Position numbers and translations under genes: made by a program. From Liolophura sinensis (lineage: Eukaryota; Mollusca; Polyplacophora; Chitonida; Chitonidae), in NCBI RefSeq assembly GCF_032854445.1, contig NC_088305.1, forward strand, positions 20,934,955-20,998,954: a stretch of DNA of 64,000 nucleotides, written 5' to 3'. Shown one piece after another: positions 51,916 to 64,000 of the stretch. Position 1 is the stretch's first letter. The number at the start of each line of letters is the position of its first letter. The notes beneath the pieces are model-generated. The model worked only from the letters and a program-made list of their open reading frames with translations, did no database searches and was not told the origin of the DNA.

Positions 51916-52470
51916 CACTATGCAGACAAAGAACTAACTTCCACGTGTAAGATAATGGCGTCTTGAGTCTTGAGTCTTCAACTTACAGATACATAACTGC
52001 AATATTACCAAGGTGGCATTAAGCCGCAGAGCCCAACCATTCACTCACAGGTTAAAATGAATTCACACAGAGATGCTCATGTATACACACAGCATAGCGT
52101 GAGGCTCCGACGAGGATAAAATGGACGAGGATAAAACATTATATCCTAGTTCTAACTGTAAAATATGATATTAAAAGGTTTAATGACTGCGCATCAGCAC
52201 CACTTCAAATAAATTAGCTGCTGGATTCCTGTCATTCTATCCGCGGGAGATTCATAGATGGAGACACAACATATCACGAGGTGTCTGCAGATTTGTCAAA
52301 ATAAAATATCATCTGATAATATACATCAATACTCACTATTTGAAATCAAACAGGGGACTTGAAATATTTTACAGGCCGACGTAAAGCCATAAATCGAATC
52401 TGAGCATCAACGAGTGTCAGCTTCTGTCTGGCCGTTCCCGCACTTCACCCCTGTTTGAGAAAATAGGTCG
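51916..52470. repeat. Segmental duplication S2, copy A
   Basis: Matches 56709-57160: actatgcagacaaa, gtcttgagtcttcaacttac, attaccaaggtggcattaag, gatgctcatgtatacac, atcatctgata. Copy A has about 85 extra bases around 52195-52300. Confidence 0.9.
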
Positions 52471-52534
52471 TCTACAAAAAGCAGAAATTCAAAAGGGATA
52501 CTAGGTTACTCGCACGATAGTGAGTGACTGAATC

Positions 52535-52568
52535 CTTCTTTAATTCGGCTTAAACACCAATCAAATAA

Positions 52569-52610
<42 letters not shown>
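52535..52610. repeat. SINE A tail scrap and (AT)n microsatellite
   Basis: ttaattcggcttaaacacca, atcaaataaag, then about 36 bases of AT steps (52571-52607). Confidence 0.7.
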
Positions 52611-52653
52611 GGTTATTAAAAGATCCATTAAAGTATAACATTATCTGGCAGAA

Positions 52654-52846
52654 TTAAAACACCACAAATACTTAAACCTAGACGAACCCTAAACTTGACG
52701 TCGAGTTTTGTCCTCGTGCTTTTTGCTTGTTGAGTTTTAAATGGAATCTTAACCTATCAGAACTCAACGCAAAAATCGACATCGACCATTGAAACTCCAC
52801 ATCGAGTTAAGGGTTCGTCGAGCTTTAAGCGTTTGTGGTGTTTTTA
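52654..52846. mobile_element. MITE with about 50-base terminal inverted repeats
   Basis: About 193 bases. Left end aaaacaccacaaatacttaa, acctagacgaaccctaaact; right end (reverse complement) aaaacaccacaaacgcttaa, agctcgacgaacccttaact. There is no coding frame. It is unrelated in sequence to the 33647/35851 family. Confidence 0.82.
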
Positions 52847-52849
52847 TTG

Positions 52850-53615
52850 TCCCACATAACAAAAAATATAAATAAATTATTATTGAATATTCTTCAGTTA
52901 GTTTAATTTAAGACATTACAACTACAATTGGCCTACACATACACATGCCACCTACGGTGTTAAGAACCTGTATCAGTAAAGAGAAGTCATAGGATGTGTT
53001 GAAAAACCCATTTTTCCTCAATCTGTTCTATAATAATCTTGTGTTTTCCGAAACAATAATGACATCAATAGAGAACAACTTTTATAGGCAGTGGTACTAA
53101 CAAACCACCAATTACTGTATCGACGTTTTGCGGTTTTATGCTGCATGCTTGCCGAGAGCGCAAAACTCTTGCGTTGCCTTGTCTGCCTCTTTTTGTGTTA
53201 ACAAAATGGAAGGGGAAGGGGGTGGGTGGGTGGTGTGGAGGTTGGGTAGCGAGGTTTTGCGGTTCACTTCTTATCGTTGTTTGTACTAGTACATTCTTAA
53301 CCACAGGGCGAGCACACGGTGCTCACCATCGGATAAATAAAAAGGTAAATAAATTAAAGGAAATTATTTTTAAATAAATTTTGTGCCAACATCCATACTA
53401 TATAATCAGACTGAAATTAACTTATCATTCTATTGGAATGAGGTTGATGTTTTCAGTGTTATTTGAACTTAAAATTTAGTTTATCTAGTGCACGTTGATA
53501 TTGGCACGTATTAAAGCCTATTAATTTCAATAAGGTGAAGACGAACAAAATTGCAAAGACAGATTCAACAGTTTTCAGAGGTATTTGTTGTAATGATTAA
53601 GGTATGTATGAATTA
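52850..53615. other. Intergenic sequence before the 53-bp array
   Basis: No gene was recognised. A GT/GGGT-rich stretch lies at 53212-53255. Confidence 0.4.
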
Positions 53616-53619
53616 GTGA

Positions 53620-56080
53620 GGTCTTTATACCGTCTGATTACACGAACACTGAATGAAGTGGAGTATTACTGTTAGTGCTGTCTGATTACAAAAAGCCAGA
53701 CAGATTGAGGTGGAGTGTCATCTGTTTGTGCTGTCTAATAACACAATGCCAGACAGAATGAGGTAGAGTGTCATCTGTTTTTGCTGTCTCATTACACCAA
53801 GCCATACTGGATGAGGTGGAGTGTTATCTGTTTGTGCTGTCTCATTACACAAAGCCAGAGTGGATGAGGTCGAATGTCATCTGTTTGTGCTGTCTGATTA
53901 CAAAATGTCAGACTGAATGAGGTGGAGTGTCATCTGTTTGTGCTGTCTGATTACACAAAGCCTAACTGGATGAGGTGGAGTGTCATCTGTTTGTGCTGTC
54001 TGATTACACAAAGCCAGACTGGATGAGGTGGAGTGTCATCTGTTTGTGCTGTCTCATTACAAAAATCCAGACTGGATGAGGTGGAATGTCATCTGTTTTT
54101 TGCTGTTTGATTACACAGGAACTGAATGAGGTGGGCATTATCAGTTTGTGCTCTGCTGACACAAAATTTGAATCAGGTGGGCATTATCTGCTTGTTGTTT
54201 GACGACACAAGGACAGAATGACGTGAAGCATTAACTCTTGGTGCTGTTTGATGACACAAATACAGAATTAGGTGGAGCATTATCTGTTTTCGTGCTGTTG
54301 GATGACACAAGAACTGAATGACGTGGGCATTATCTGTTTGTTTCCTGATGACACAAGGACAGAATGATGCGGAGAATTATCTGTGCTATCTGATGCTACA
54401 AGGAGTGGCTGAGGTGGAGCATTATCTCTTTGTGCTATCTGGTGACACAAAGACAGAATGAGGTGAAGTATTATCCGTTTGTGCTGTCTGATGACACAAG
54501 AACTGAATGAAGTGGAGCATTTTTAGTTTTTGTGCTGGCGGATGATACAAGAACTGAATGAGGTGGGCATTATCTGTTTGTGCTGTTTGATGACACACGA
54601 ACAAAATGAAATTGGCACTACCTGTTTGTTGTCGGGTGACACATCAACAGAATGATGTGAGCAATAACTGTTTTGTGGTCCCATATGGCAAAAGAACTAA
54701 ATGAGGTGGAGCATTTTTTTTGCTGGGGGATGATACAAGAACTGAATGAGGTGGGCATTATCTGTTTGTTGTCTGACGGCACCAGGGCAGAATGAGGTGG
54801 GCATTATCTGTTTGTTTCTGGCAACACCAGGACAGAATGAGGTGGGCATTATCTGTTGGTTGTCTGGCGACACCAGGACAGAATGAGGTGGGCATTATCT
54901 GTTTGTTGTCTGACGGCAACAGGACAGAATGAGGTGGGCATTATCTGTTTGTTTTCTGGCAACACAAAGACAGAATGAGGTGAAGTATTATCCGTTTGTG
55001 CCTGTCTGATGACACAAGAACTGAATGAAGTGGAGCATTTTTAGTTTTTGTGCTGGCGGATGATACAAGAACTGAATGAGGTGGGCATTATCTGTTTGTG
55101 CTGTTTGATGACACACGAACAAAATGAAATTGGCACTACCTGTTTGTTGTCGGGTGACACATCAACAGAATGATGTGAGCAATAACTGTTTGTGGTCCCA
55201 TATGGCAAAAGAACTAAATGAGGTGGAGCATTTTTTTTGCTGGGGGATGATACAAGAACTGAATGAGGTGGGCATTATCTGTTTGTTGTCTGACGGCACC
55301 AGGGCAGAATGAGGTGGGCATTATCTGTTTGTTTTCTGGCAACACCAGGACAGAATGAGGTGGGCATTATCTGTTGGTTGTCTGCCGACACCAGGACAGA
55401 ATGAGGTGGGCATTATCTGTTTGTTGTCTGACGGCAACAGGACAGAATGAGGTGGGCATTATCTGTTTGTTGTCTGACGGCAACAGGACAGAATGAGGTG
55501 GGCATTATCTGTTTGTTTTCTGGCAACACCAGGACAGAATGAGGTGGGCATTATCTGTTGGTTGTCTGGCGACACCAGGACAGAATGAGGTGGGTATTAT
55601 CGGTTTGAACTGTCGGATGACACAAACACAAAATGAGGTGGAGCATTATTTTTTGCGAAATCTGATGACAGAGCTGAATGAGGTGCAGTATTATCTGTTT
55701 GTGCTATCTGATGACACAAGGACAGAATGAGGTGAAGTATTACCTGTTTGTGCTGTCTGATAACACAAGAGCGGAATGAGGTGGGTATTATCTGTTAGTG
55801 CTGTCTGGTGACACAAGAACTGAATGAGGTGGAGTATTATCTGTTTCGGTTCCCGTATGACACAAAGACTGAATGAGATGGAGTATTATTTGTGTGTGCT
55901 GTCTGATGACACAAGGATATAATGAGGTGGGCATTATCGGTTTGAGCTGTCGGATGACAAAAATACAGAATGAGGTGGAGCATTATCTTTTTTGTGCTGT
56001 CTGGTGACACAAGAGCTGAATGAGGTGGAGTATTATCTGTTAGTTCTATCTGATGACACAAGGACAAAATGAGGTGGAGT
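53620..56080. repeat. Large minisatellite, block 1 (about 46-55 bp units)
   Basis: The first units (to about 54115) are gatgaggtggagtgtcatct, gtttgtgctgtctgattaca, caaagccagactg, 53 bp. They then change to shorter, more variable units with gaatgaggtgggcattatct and gatgacacaag. 54446-54950 and 54963-55470 are near-identical, giving a higher-order repeat of about 516 bp. No real gene is present. Confidence 0.93.
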
Positions 56081-56708
56081 TGCTGATTTCCAGTTTCCGG
56101 GCTGTCAAACAGAATCCTTTGCCATCTTGAACTTGGTTAGTAGGTATCCGATTGAATATTAATACGGCCGGTTGTGAAGTTCGGTATAGAAGATTTTCGC
56201 TACGTGGTCATAACAACGCAGTAAACCAAGTCATACAAAGACTTGGCCATGTACGTCATATTTGATATGACTTATGAATATGATTACTTGGAACTTGTGG
56301 TTAAATTCGTATGGGAATCCCACGTGGAAAATCTAACGGTATCGGAGTGATATGCTGTTTAAAAATCACGCATGATGTTGTCTTGAGTTAAAGAGAAATA
56401 ATACTCAGTAGTAAACTCGATTGGGGGGGGGGGGGCGATATCACATTCGAGATCACTCGCTTTTCTACGTGATCCCAAGGTGCTGAGACAAGGCTCGTGT
56501 AATGATGGGCGCAGCGCAGTGATTTCCCCCCAAATTTGTGGATAATTGTTCATAGGGGAGTATCAGATATTTATGAAGTATTTTTACATTACATGAGTCT
56601 AAATGTGTATCAGTCGTATAAAATTAAGCAACTGCCTGCGTCTGAATTAATCAAAAACATCCAAAATAAAAAGGAACTATTTACTCACGTACTAGTTAAT
56701 GAATATTT
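56081..56708. other. Unique interruption in the minisatellite
   Basis: Includes a G tract (56424-56436). The 74-codon plus frame at 56536-56760 (YEVFLHYMSLNVYQSYK) has no known motif and runs into duplication S2. Confidence 0.4.
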
Positions 56709-57160
56709 GTACTATGCAGACAAAAAAGTAAGTTCCACTCTTAAGATAATGGAGTCTTGAGTCTTGAGTCTTCAACTTACAGATACATAACTGCAATATT
56801 ACCAAGGTGGCATTAAGCCGTAGAGCCCAATCATTCACTCACAGGTTAAAATAAATTCACACAGAGATGCTCATGTATACACAGAGCATGGCGTGAGGAC
56901 GAGGATAAAATGGACGAGGATAAATCATTATATGCTAGTTCTAACTGTAAAATATCATATTAGAAGGTTTAATGACCCCTACAAATAAATATTTGTCAAA
57001 ATAAAATATCATCTGATAACCAATACTCACGATTTGGGATCAAACAGGGGACTTGAAAAATTTGACAAGCCGACGTAAAGCTATGTATCGAATCTAAGCA
57101 GGCTTCCTGTTTGCACACTTTACCACTGTTTAGATAAGTAGGTCATCTAAAGAAGGCAGG
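56709..57160. repeat. Segmental duplication S2, copy B
   Basis: See copy A at 51916-52470. In both copies the duplicated segment lies upstream of a minisatellite block, directly so here and after about 1.1 kb of other sequence in copy A. Confidence 0.9.
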
Positions 57161-57189
57161 TAATCGAAAGGAATGTTGGGTTAACAAAT

Positions 57190-60100
57190 CAAGGGTGGAA
57201 GAGGTGGAGTGTCATCTATTTCTGCTGTATCATTACATAAATCCAGACTGGATGAGGTGGAGTGTCATCTGTTTGTGCTGTTTCATCACACAAAGCCAGG
57301 CTGGATGAGTTGGAGTGTCATCTGTTTGTGCTGTCTAATTATAGAAAGTCATGCTGGATGAGGTGGAGTGTCATCTGGTTGTGCTGTCTGATTACACAAA
57401 GCCAGATTAGATGAGGTGGAGTGTCATCTGTTTGTGCTGTCTAATTACAAAGTCCAGAGTGGATGAGGTGGAGTGTCACCTGTTTGTGTTGTCTGATTAC
57501 ACGAAGCCAGAGTGGATGAGGTGGAGTGTCTTCTGTTTGTCATGTCTGCTGACACAAGGGCAGGGTGGATGAGGTGGAGTGTCGAATGTTTGTGGTGTCT
57601 GATTACAAAAACCCAGACTGGATGAGGTGGAGTGTCATCACGTTTGTGCTGTCTTATCACACAAAGTCAGAGTGGATGAGGTGGAGTGTCATCTGTTTGT
57701 GCTGTCTGATTACACAAAACCAGACTGGATCAGGTGGAGTGTCACCTGTTTGTGCAGTCTGATTACACAAAGCTAGACTTGATGAGGTGGAGTGTCATGT
57801 GTTTGTGCTGTCTTATTACACAAAGTCAGAGTGGATGAGGTGGAATGTTATCTGCTTGCGCTGTCAGAATACACGAAGCCAGAATAGATGAGGTGGAGTG
57901 TCATCTGTTTGTGCTGTCTAATTACAAAAATCCAGAGTGGATGAGGTGGAGTGTCACCTGTTTGTGCTGTCTGATTGCACCAAGCCAGACTGGATGAGGT
58001 GGAGTGTCATCTGTTTGTGCTGTCTCATTACACAAAGCCAGAGTGGATGAGGTGGAATGTCATCTGTTTGTGCTGTCTGATTACACAAACCCAGACTGGA
58101 TTAGGTGGAATGTCATCTGCTTGTGCTGTCTGATTACACAAACCCAGACTGGATTAGGTGGAGTGTCATCTGCTTGTGCTGTCTAATTACACAAAGCCAG
58201 ATTGGATGAGGTGGAGTGTGATCTGTTTGTGCTGTCTAATTACAAAAGTCCAGAGTGGATGAGGTGGAGTGTCATCTGTTTGTGCTGTCTGATTACACAA
58301 AGCCAGAGTGGATGAGGTGGAGTGACATCTGTTTGGGCTGTCTGATGAAACAGATAGAAAGAGGTAGATCATCCTCAGTTTCTGCCTGTGTAAAAACATC
58401 CAGACAGAATGTGATGGAGTATTATTTCTTTGTTCTCTTCGATAACACAAAGAAAAAATTAGGTGGGCATTTTCTGTTCGTGCTGTCTGATTACAAAAAG
58501 GCAGACTAGATGAGGTAGAGTGTCAGCTGTTTGTGCTGTCTAATTACACAAAGCCAGGGTGGATAAGGTGCAGTATCATCTGTTTGTGATGTCTGATTAC
58601 AAAAATCCAAATAGGATGAGTTCGAGAGTTATCTGTTTGTGCTCTCTGATTACACAAAGCCAGAGTGGATGAGGTGGAGTGTCATCTGTTTGTCCTGTCT
58701 GACTACAAAAATCCAGACTGGATAAGGTGGAGTGTCATCTGTTTGTGCTGTCTAATTACACAAAGCCAAAATGAATGAGGTGGAGTGTCATCTGTTTGGG
58801 CTGTCTGATGACACAAGGGCAGACTGGATGCGGTGGAATGTCATCTGTTTGTGCTGTTTGATTACAAAAAGCCAGACTGGATGAGGTGGAGTGTCATCAG
58901 TTTGTGCTGTCTGATTACACAAAGCCAGAGTGGATGAGGTCAAGTGTCATTTGTTTGTGGTGTCTGATTACACAAGTCCAGACTGGATGAGTTGGAGTGT
59001 CATTTGTTTGTGCTGTCTGATCACACAAAGCCAGATTGGATGAGGTCGAGTGTCACCTGTTTGTGCCGTCTGACAACACAAATCCAGACTGGATGAGATG
59101 GAGTGTCTTTTGTTTGTACTGTCTAATTACACAAAGCCAGAGTGGAGGAGGTGGAGTGTCATCTGCTTGTGCTTTCTAATTACGCAAAGCCAGACTGGAT
59201 GCGGTGGAGTATCATGTGTTGGTGCTGTCTGATTACACAAAGCCAGATTGGATGAGGTGGAGAGTCATCTGTTTGTGCTGTCTGATTACACAAAGCCAGA
59301 GTGGATAATGTGGAGTGTCACCTGTTTGTGCTGTCTGATTACACAAAGCCAGATTGGATGAGGTGGAGTGTCATCTGTTTGTGCAGTCTGATTACACAAG
59401 GTCAGACTGGATATGGTGGAGTGTTATCTGTTTGTGATATCTGATTACACCAAGCAACAGTGGATGAGGTGGAGTGTCATCTGTTTGTCCTGTCTGATGA
59501 CACAAGGGCAGAGTGGATGAGGTGGAGTGTCATGTGTTTGTGCTGTTTTATGACCCAAGGGCAGAGTGGATGAGGTAGAGTGCCATCTGTTTGTGCTGTG
59601 TGATTACAAAAATCCAGACTGGATGAGGTGAAGTGTCATCTGTTTCTGCTGTCTAATTACACAAAGCCTAAGTGGATGAGGTGGAGTGTCATTTGTTTGT
59701 GGTGTCTGATTACACAAAGCCAGAGTGGATGAGGTACAGCGTCATCTGTTTTTGCTGTCTGATTACACAAAGCCAGAGTGGATGAGGTCGAGTGTCATTT
59801 GTTTGTGGTGTCTGATTGCACAAAGCCAGACTGGATGGGGTAGAGTGTCATCTGTTTGAGCTGTCTGATTACACAGAGCCAGATTGGATGAGGTTGAATG
59901 TCACCTGTTTGCGCCGACTGATTACAAAAATCCAGACTGGACCAGGTGGAGTGTCAGTTGTATGTGCTGTCTGATTACAAAAATCCAGATTGAATGAGGT
60001 GGAGTGTCATCTGTTTGTGCTGTCTGATTACAAAAATCCAGACTGGATGAAGTGGAGTGTCATTTGTTTGTGCTGTCTGATTACACAAAGCCAGACTAGA

Positions 60101-63100
60101 TGAGGTGGGGTGTCATCTGTTTGTGCTGTCTGATAATACAAGGGCAGAGTGAAAGAGGTGGAGTGTCATTTGTTTGTGCTGTCTAATTACAAAAATCCAG
60201 ACTGGATGAGGTGGAGTGTCATCTGTTTGTACTGTCTGATTACACAAAGCCAAACTGGATGAGGTGGAGTGCGATCTGTTTGTGATGTCTGATGACACAA
60301 GGAGAGAGTGGATGAGGTGCAGTGTCATCTGTTTGTGATGTGTAATTACAAATATTTAGACTGGATGAAGTAGAGTGTCATCTGTTTGTGCTGTCTCATT
60401 AAATTAAGCCAGACTGGATGGGATTGAATGTCATTTGTTTGTGCTATTTGATTACACAAATCCAGACTGGATGAGGTAGAGTGTCATGTGTTTGTGCTGT
60501 CTCTTTACACAAAGCCAGACTGGATGAGGTCGAGTGTCACCTGATTGTGCCGTCTGATTACACAAATTTAGACTGGATGAGGTGGAGTGTCATCTGCTTC
60601 CGCTGTGTAATTACACAAAGCCAGGCTGCGTGAGGTAGAGTGTCATCTGTTTGTGCTGTTTAATTACAAAAATCCAGAGTGGATGAGGTGGAGTGTCACC
60701 TGTTTGTGCTGTCTGATTGCACAAAGCCAGACTGGATGAGGTGAAGTGTCATCTGTTTGTGCTGTCTAATTACACAAATCCAGAGTGGATGAGGTGGAGT
60801 GTTATCTGTTTGTGGTGTCTGATTACACAAACCAAGACTGGATTAGGTGGAATGTCATCTGCTTGGCCTGTCTAATTACACAAAGCCAGAGTGGATGAGG
60901 TGGAGTGTCATCTGTTTGTGCTGTCTAATTACAAAAGTCCATAGTGGATGAGGTGGAGTGTCACCTGTTTGTGCTGTCTGATGACACAAAGGCAGACTGG
61001 ATAAGGTGGAATGTCATCTGTTTGTGCTGTTTGATTACAAAATGCCAGACTGGATGAGGTGGAGTGTCATCAGTTTGTGCTGTCTAGTTACACAAAGCCA
61101 GAGTGGATGAGGTCAAGTGTCATTTGTTTGTGGTGCCTGATTACACAAATCCAGACTGGATATGGAGGAGTGTTATCTGTTTGTGCTGTCTCATTACACA
61201 AGGCCAGACTGGATATGGTGGAGTGTTATCTGTTTGTGCTGTCTGATTACACAAAGCCAGAGTAAATGAGGTGGAGTGTTATCTGTTTGTGAAGTCTGAT
61301 TACACAAAGCAACAGTGGATGAGGTGGAGTGTCATCTGTTTGTCCTGTCTGATGACACAAGGACAGAGTGGATGAGGTGGAGTGTCATATGTTTGTGCTG
61401 TTTTATGACACAAGGGCAGAGTGGATAAGGTGGAGTGCCATCTGTTTGTGGTGTCTGATTACAAAAATCCAGACTGGATGAGGTTGAGTGTCATCTGTTT
61501 CTGCTGTCTAATTACACAAAGCCTAACTAGATGAGGTGGAGTGTCATTTGTTTGTGGTGTCTGATTACACAAAGCCAGAGTGGATGAGGTAGAGTGTCAT
61601 CTGTTTCTGCTGTCTGATTACACAAAGCCAGAGTGGATGAGGTCTAGTGTCATTTGTTTGTGTTGTCTGATTGCACAAAGCCACACTGGATGAGGTAGAG
61701 TGTCATCTGTTTGAGCTGTCTGATTACACAAAGCCAGATTGGATGAGGTTGAGTGTCACCTGTTTGTGCCGTCTGATTACAAAAATCCAGACTGGACCAG
61801 GTGGAGTGTCAGTTGTATGTGCTGTCTCATTACACTTATCCAGAGTGGATGAGGTGGAGTGTCATCTGTTTGTGCTGTCTGATTACAAAAATCCAGACTA
61901 AATGAGGTGGAGTGTCATCTGTTTGTGCTGTCTGACCACAAAAGTCCAGACTGGATGAGGTGGAGTGTCATCTGTTTGTGCTGTCTGATTACACAAAGCC
62001 AGACTGGATGAGGTGGGGTGTCATCTGTTTGTGCTGTCTGATGACACAAGGGGAAAGTGGATGAGGTGGGGTGTCATCTGTTTGTGATGTCTAATTACAA
62101 ATATCCAGACTGGATGAAGTAGAGTGTTATCTGTTTGTGCTGTCTCAATAAACTAAGACAGACTGGATGAGATCGAGTGTCATTTGTTTCTGCTGTTTGA
62201 TTACACAAATCCAGACTGGATGAGGTAGAGTGTCATCTGTTTGTGCTGTCTCATTACACAAAGCCAGAGTGGATGATGTCGAGTGTCACCTGATTGTGCC
62301 GTCTGATTACACAAATTTAGACTAGATGAGGTGGAGTGTCATCTGCTTGCGCTGTGTAATTACACAAAGCCAAGCTGCGTAAAGTCAGATTAGATGAGGT
62401 GGAGTATCATCTGTCTGGGCTTTCTGATTACACAAAGCCAGACTGGATATGGTGGAGTGTTATCTGTTTGTGCTGTCTGACTACACAAAGTCAGAGTGGA
62501 TGAGGTGGAGTGTCATCTATTTGGGCTGTCTGATTACACAAACCAAGACTGGATTAGGTGGAATGTCATCTGCTTGGCCTGTCTAATTACACAAAGCCAG
62601 ATTGGATGAGGTCGAGTGTCATGTGTTTGTCCTTTCTGATGACGCAAGGGCAGAGTGGATGAGGTGGAGTGTCATATCTTTGTGCTGTCTCATTACAAAA
62701 ATCCAGACTGGATGAGGTGGAGTGTCATCTGTTTGTGCTGCCTGATTAAACTAAGCCAGATTGGATGAGATGGAGTCTCATCTGTTTGTGCTGTCTGATT
62801 ACACAAAGCCAGAGTGGATGAGGTCGAGTGTCATCTGCTTCCGCTGTGTAATTACACAAAGCCAGGCTGCGTGAGGTAGAGTGTCAGCCGTTTGTGCTGT
62901 CTGATTACACAAAGCCAGATTGGATGAGGTGGAGTGTCATCTGTCTGTGCTGTCTGATTACACAAGGCCAGACTGGATATGGTGGAGTGTTATCTGTTTG
63001 TGCTGTCTGATTACACAAAGTCAGAGTGGATGAGGTGGAGTGTCATCTATTTGGGCTGTCTGATTACAAAAATCCAGACTGGATGAGGTGGAGTGTCATC

Positions 63101-63640
63101 TGTTTGTGCTCTTTGGTTACACAAAGCCAGAGTGGATGAGGTGGAGTGTCATCTGTTTGTCCTTTCTGATGAATCAAGGGCAGAGTGGATGAGGTGGAGT
63201 GTCATTTGTTTGTACTGTCTAATTACACAAAGCCAGATTGGATGAGGTCAATTGTCACCTGTTTGTGCCGTCTGATTACAAAAATCCAGACTGGATCAGG
63301 TGGAGTGTCACCTGTATGTGCTGTCTCCTTACACAAAGCCAGAGTGGATGAGGTGGAGTGTCATCTGTTTGTGCTGTCTGATTACAAAAATCCAGAGTGG
63401 ATGAGGTGGAGTGTCATCTGTCTGTGCTGTCTGATTACAAAAATCCAGACTGGATGAGGTGTAGTGTCATCTGTTTGTGCTGTCTTATTACACAAAGCCA
63501 GACTGGACGAGGTGGGGTGTCAATTTTTTGTGCTGTCTGATGACACAAGGGCAGACTGGATGAGGTGGAGTGTCATTTGTTTGTGCTGTCTGATTACAAA
63601 AATCCAGACTGGATGAGGTGGAGTGTCATCTGTTTGTGCC
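57190..63640. repeat. Large minisatellite, block 2 (53-bp units)
   Basis: More than 100 copies of the 53-bp unit, with recurring variants: cacaaagccagagtg, caaaaatccagactg, gatgacacaagggcagagtg. Because 53 is not a multiple of three, open frames are short (up to about 90 codons, such as WMRWSVICLCCLIT) and shift from unit to unit. Larger duplications are visible, for example 59440-59960 against 61290-61800. Confidence 0.95.
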
Positions 63641-64000
63641 TTCTGATGACACAAGGACAGAATGAGGTGAAGTATTATCTGTTTGTGCTGTCTGATGACA
63701 CAAGAACTGAATGAGGTGGAGTATTATCTGTTTCCGCTCTCGTACGACACAAGGACAGAATGAGATTGGCACTATCTGTTTGTTGTCTGAAGACACAAGG
63801 ACAGAATGAGGTAGGCACTATCTGTTTGTTGTCTGATGACACAAGGACTGAATGAGGTGGGCATTATCGGTTTGAGCTGTCAGATGACACAAATACAGAA
63901 TGAAGTGGAGCATTATCTTTTCGTGCTGTGGGGTGTCACAAGAACTGAATGAGGTGGATCATTATCTGTTTCTGCACTCGTATGACACAAGGACTGAATG
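63641..64000. repeat. Large minisatellite, return to block 1-type units, cut by window edge
   Basis: From about 63640 the units are again acaaggacagaatgaggtga, agtattatctgtttgtgctg, and so on, as in 55.6-56.0 kb. The array continues past the window. Confidence 0.9.

Noticed and set aside
57190-63640. 60-90-codon plus frames (DEVECHLFVLSDYTKPD type)
   Set aside because: They come from the 53-bp array read through three frames in turn.

Overview
This is eukaryotic DNA, most likely from a mollusc: long introns with GT/AG boundaries, and two recurrent tRNA-derived SINE-like families of a type I associate with molluscan genomes. That assignment comes from memory and was not searched. No bacterial operon, rRNA, canonical tRNA or CRISPR was seen.

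Two protein-coding genes can be supported. At the left edge, on the minus strand, two adjacent exons (3519-3379, then 1103-837) encode the N-terminal G8 region of a CEMIP/TMEM2-like protein. They join in phase across an intron that carries a 36-bp minisatellite. From about 12.7 to 33.6 kb, on the plus strand, twelve exons join with matching phases at every junction into an animal haem peroxidase of roughly 1,000 residues. It has a Thr/Arg-rich 21-residue repeat region at the N-terminal side, the full peroxidase core, and a last exon with a probable C-terminal membrane anchor. Exon 9 (30269-30981) carries several apparent frameshifts and one in-frame stop, and exon 4 carries one shift, so the locus is either decaying or affected by assembly indels. 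The two genes point away from each other. The first exons of both (signal peptides) were not found.

The rest is repeat-dominated. Minisatellites: 36 bp (about 1.98-3.3 kb), 30 bp (3.69-4.15), 54 bp (8.2-9.93), 63 bp inside exon 1, 39 bp (21.48-21.7), 21 bp (22.05-23.66, ending about 12 bases before exon 5), 21 bp (50.08-50.42), and a very large array of about 53 bp (53.6-56.08 and 57.19 to the right edge). There is an antisense, broken non-LTR retrotransposon in peroxidase intron 8 (27.27-28.83 kb), two copies of a roughly 270-bp MITE with palindromic ends (one just after the peroxidase stop codon, one nested in a SINE), and another MITE at 52.65-52.85 kb. Local duplications lie at 39.8-42.2, 47.7-49.8 and 51.9-57.2 kb. 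From 33.6 kb to the right edge I see no convincing host gene.

Positions of repeat edges are by eye and may be off by 5-20 bases. Family names rest on recognised motifs; no database search was run.
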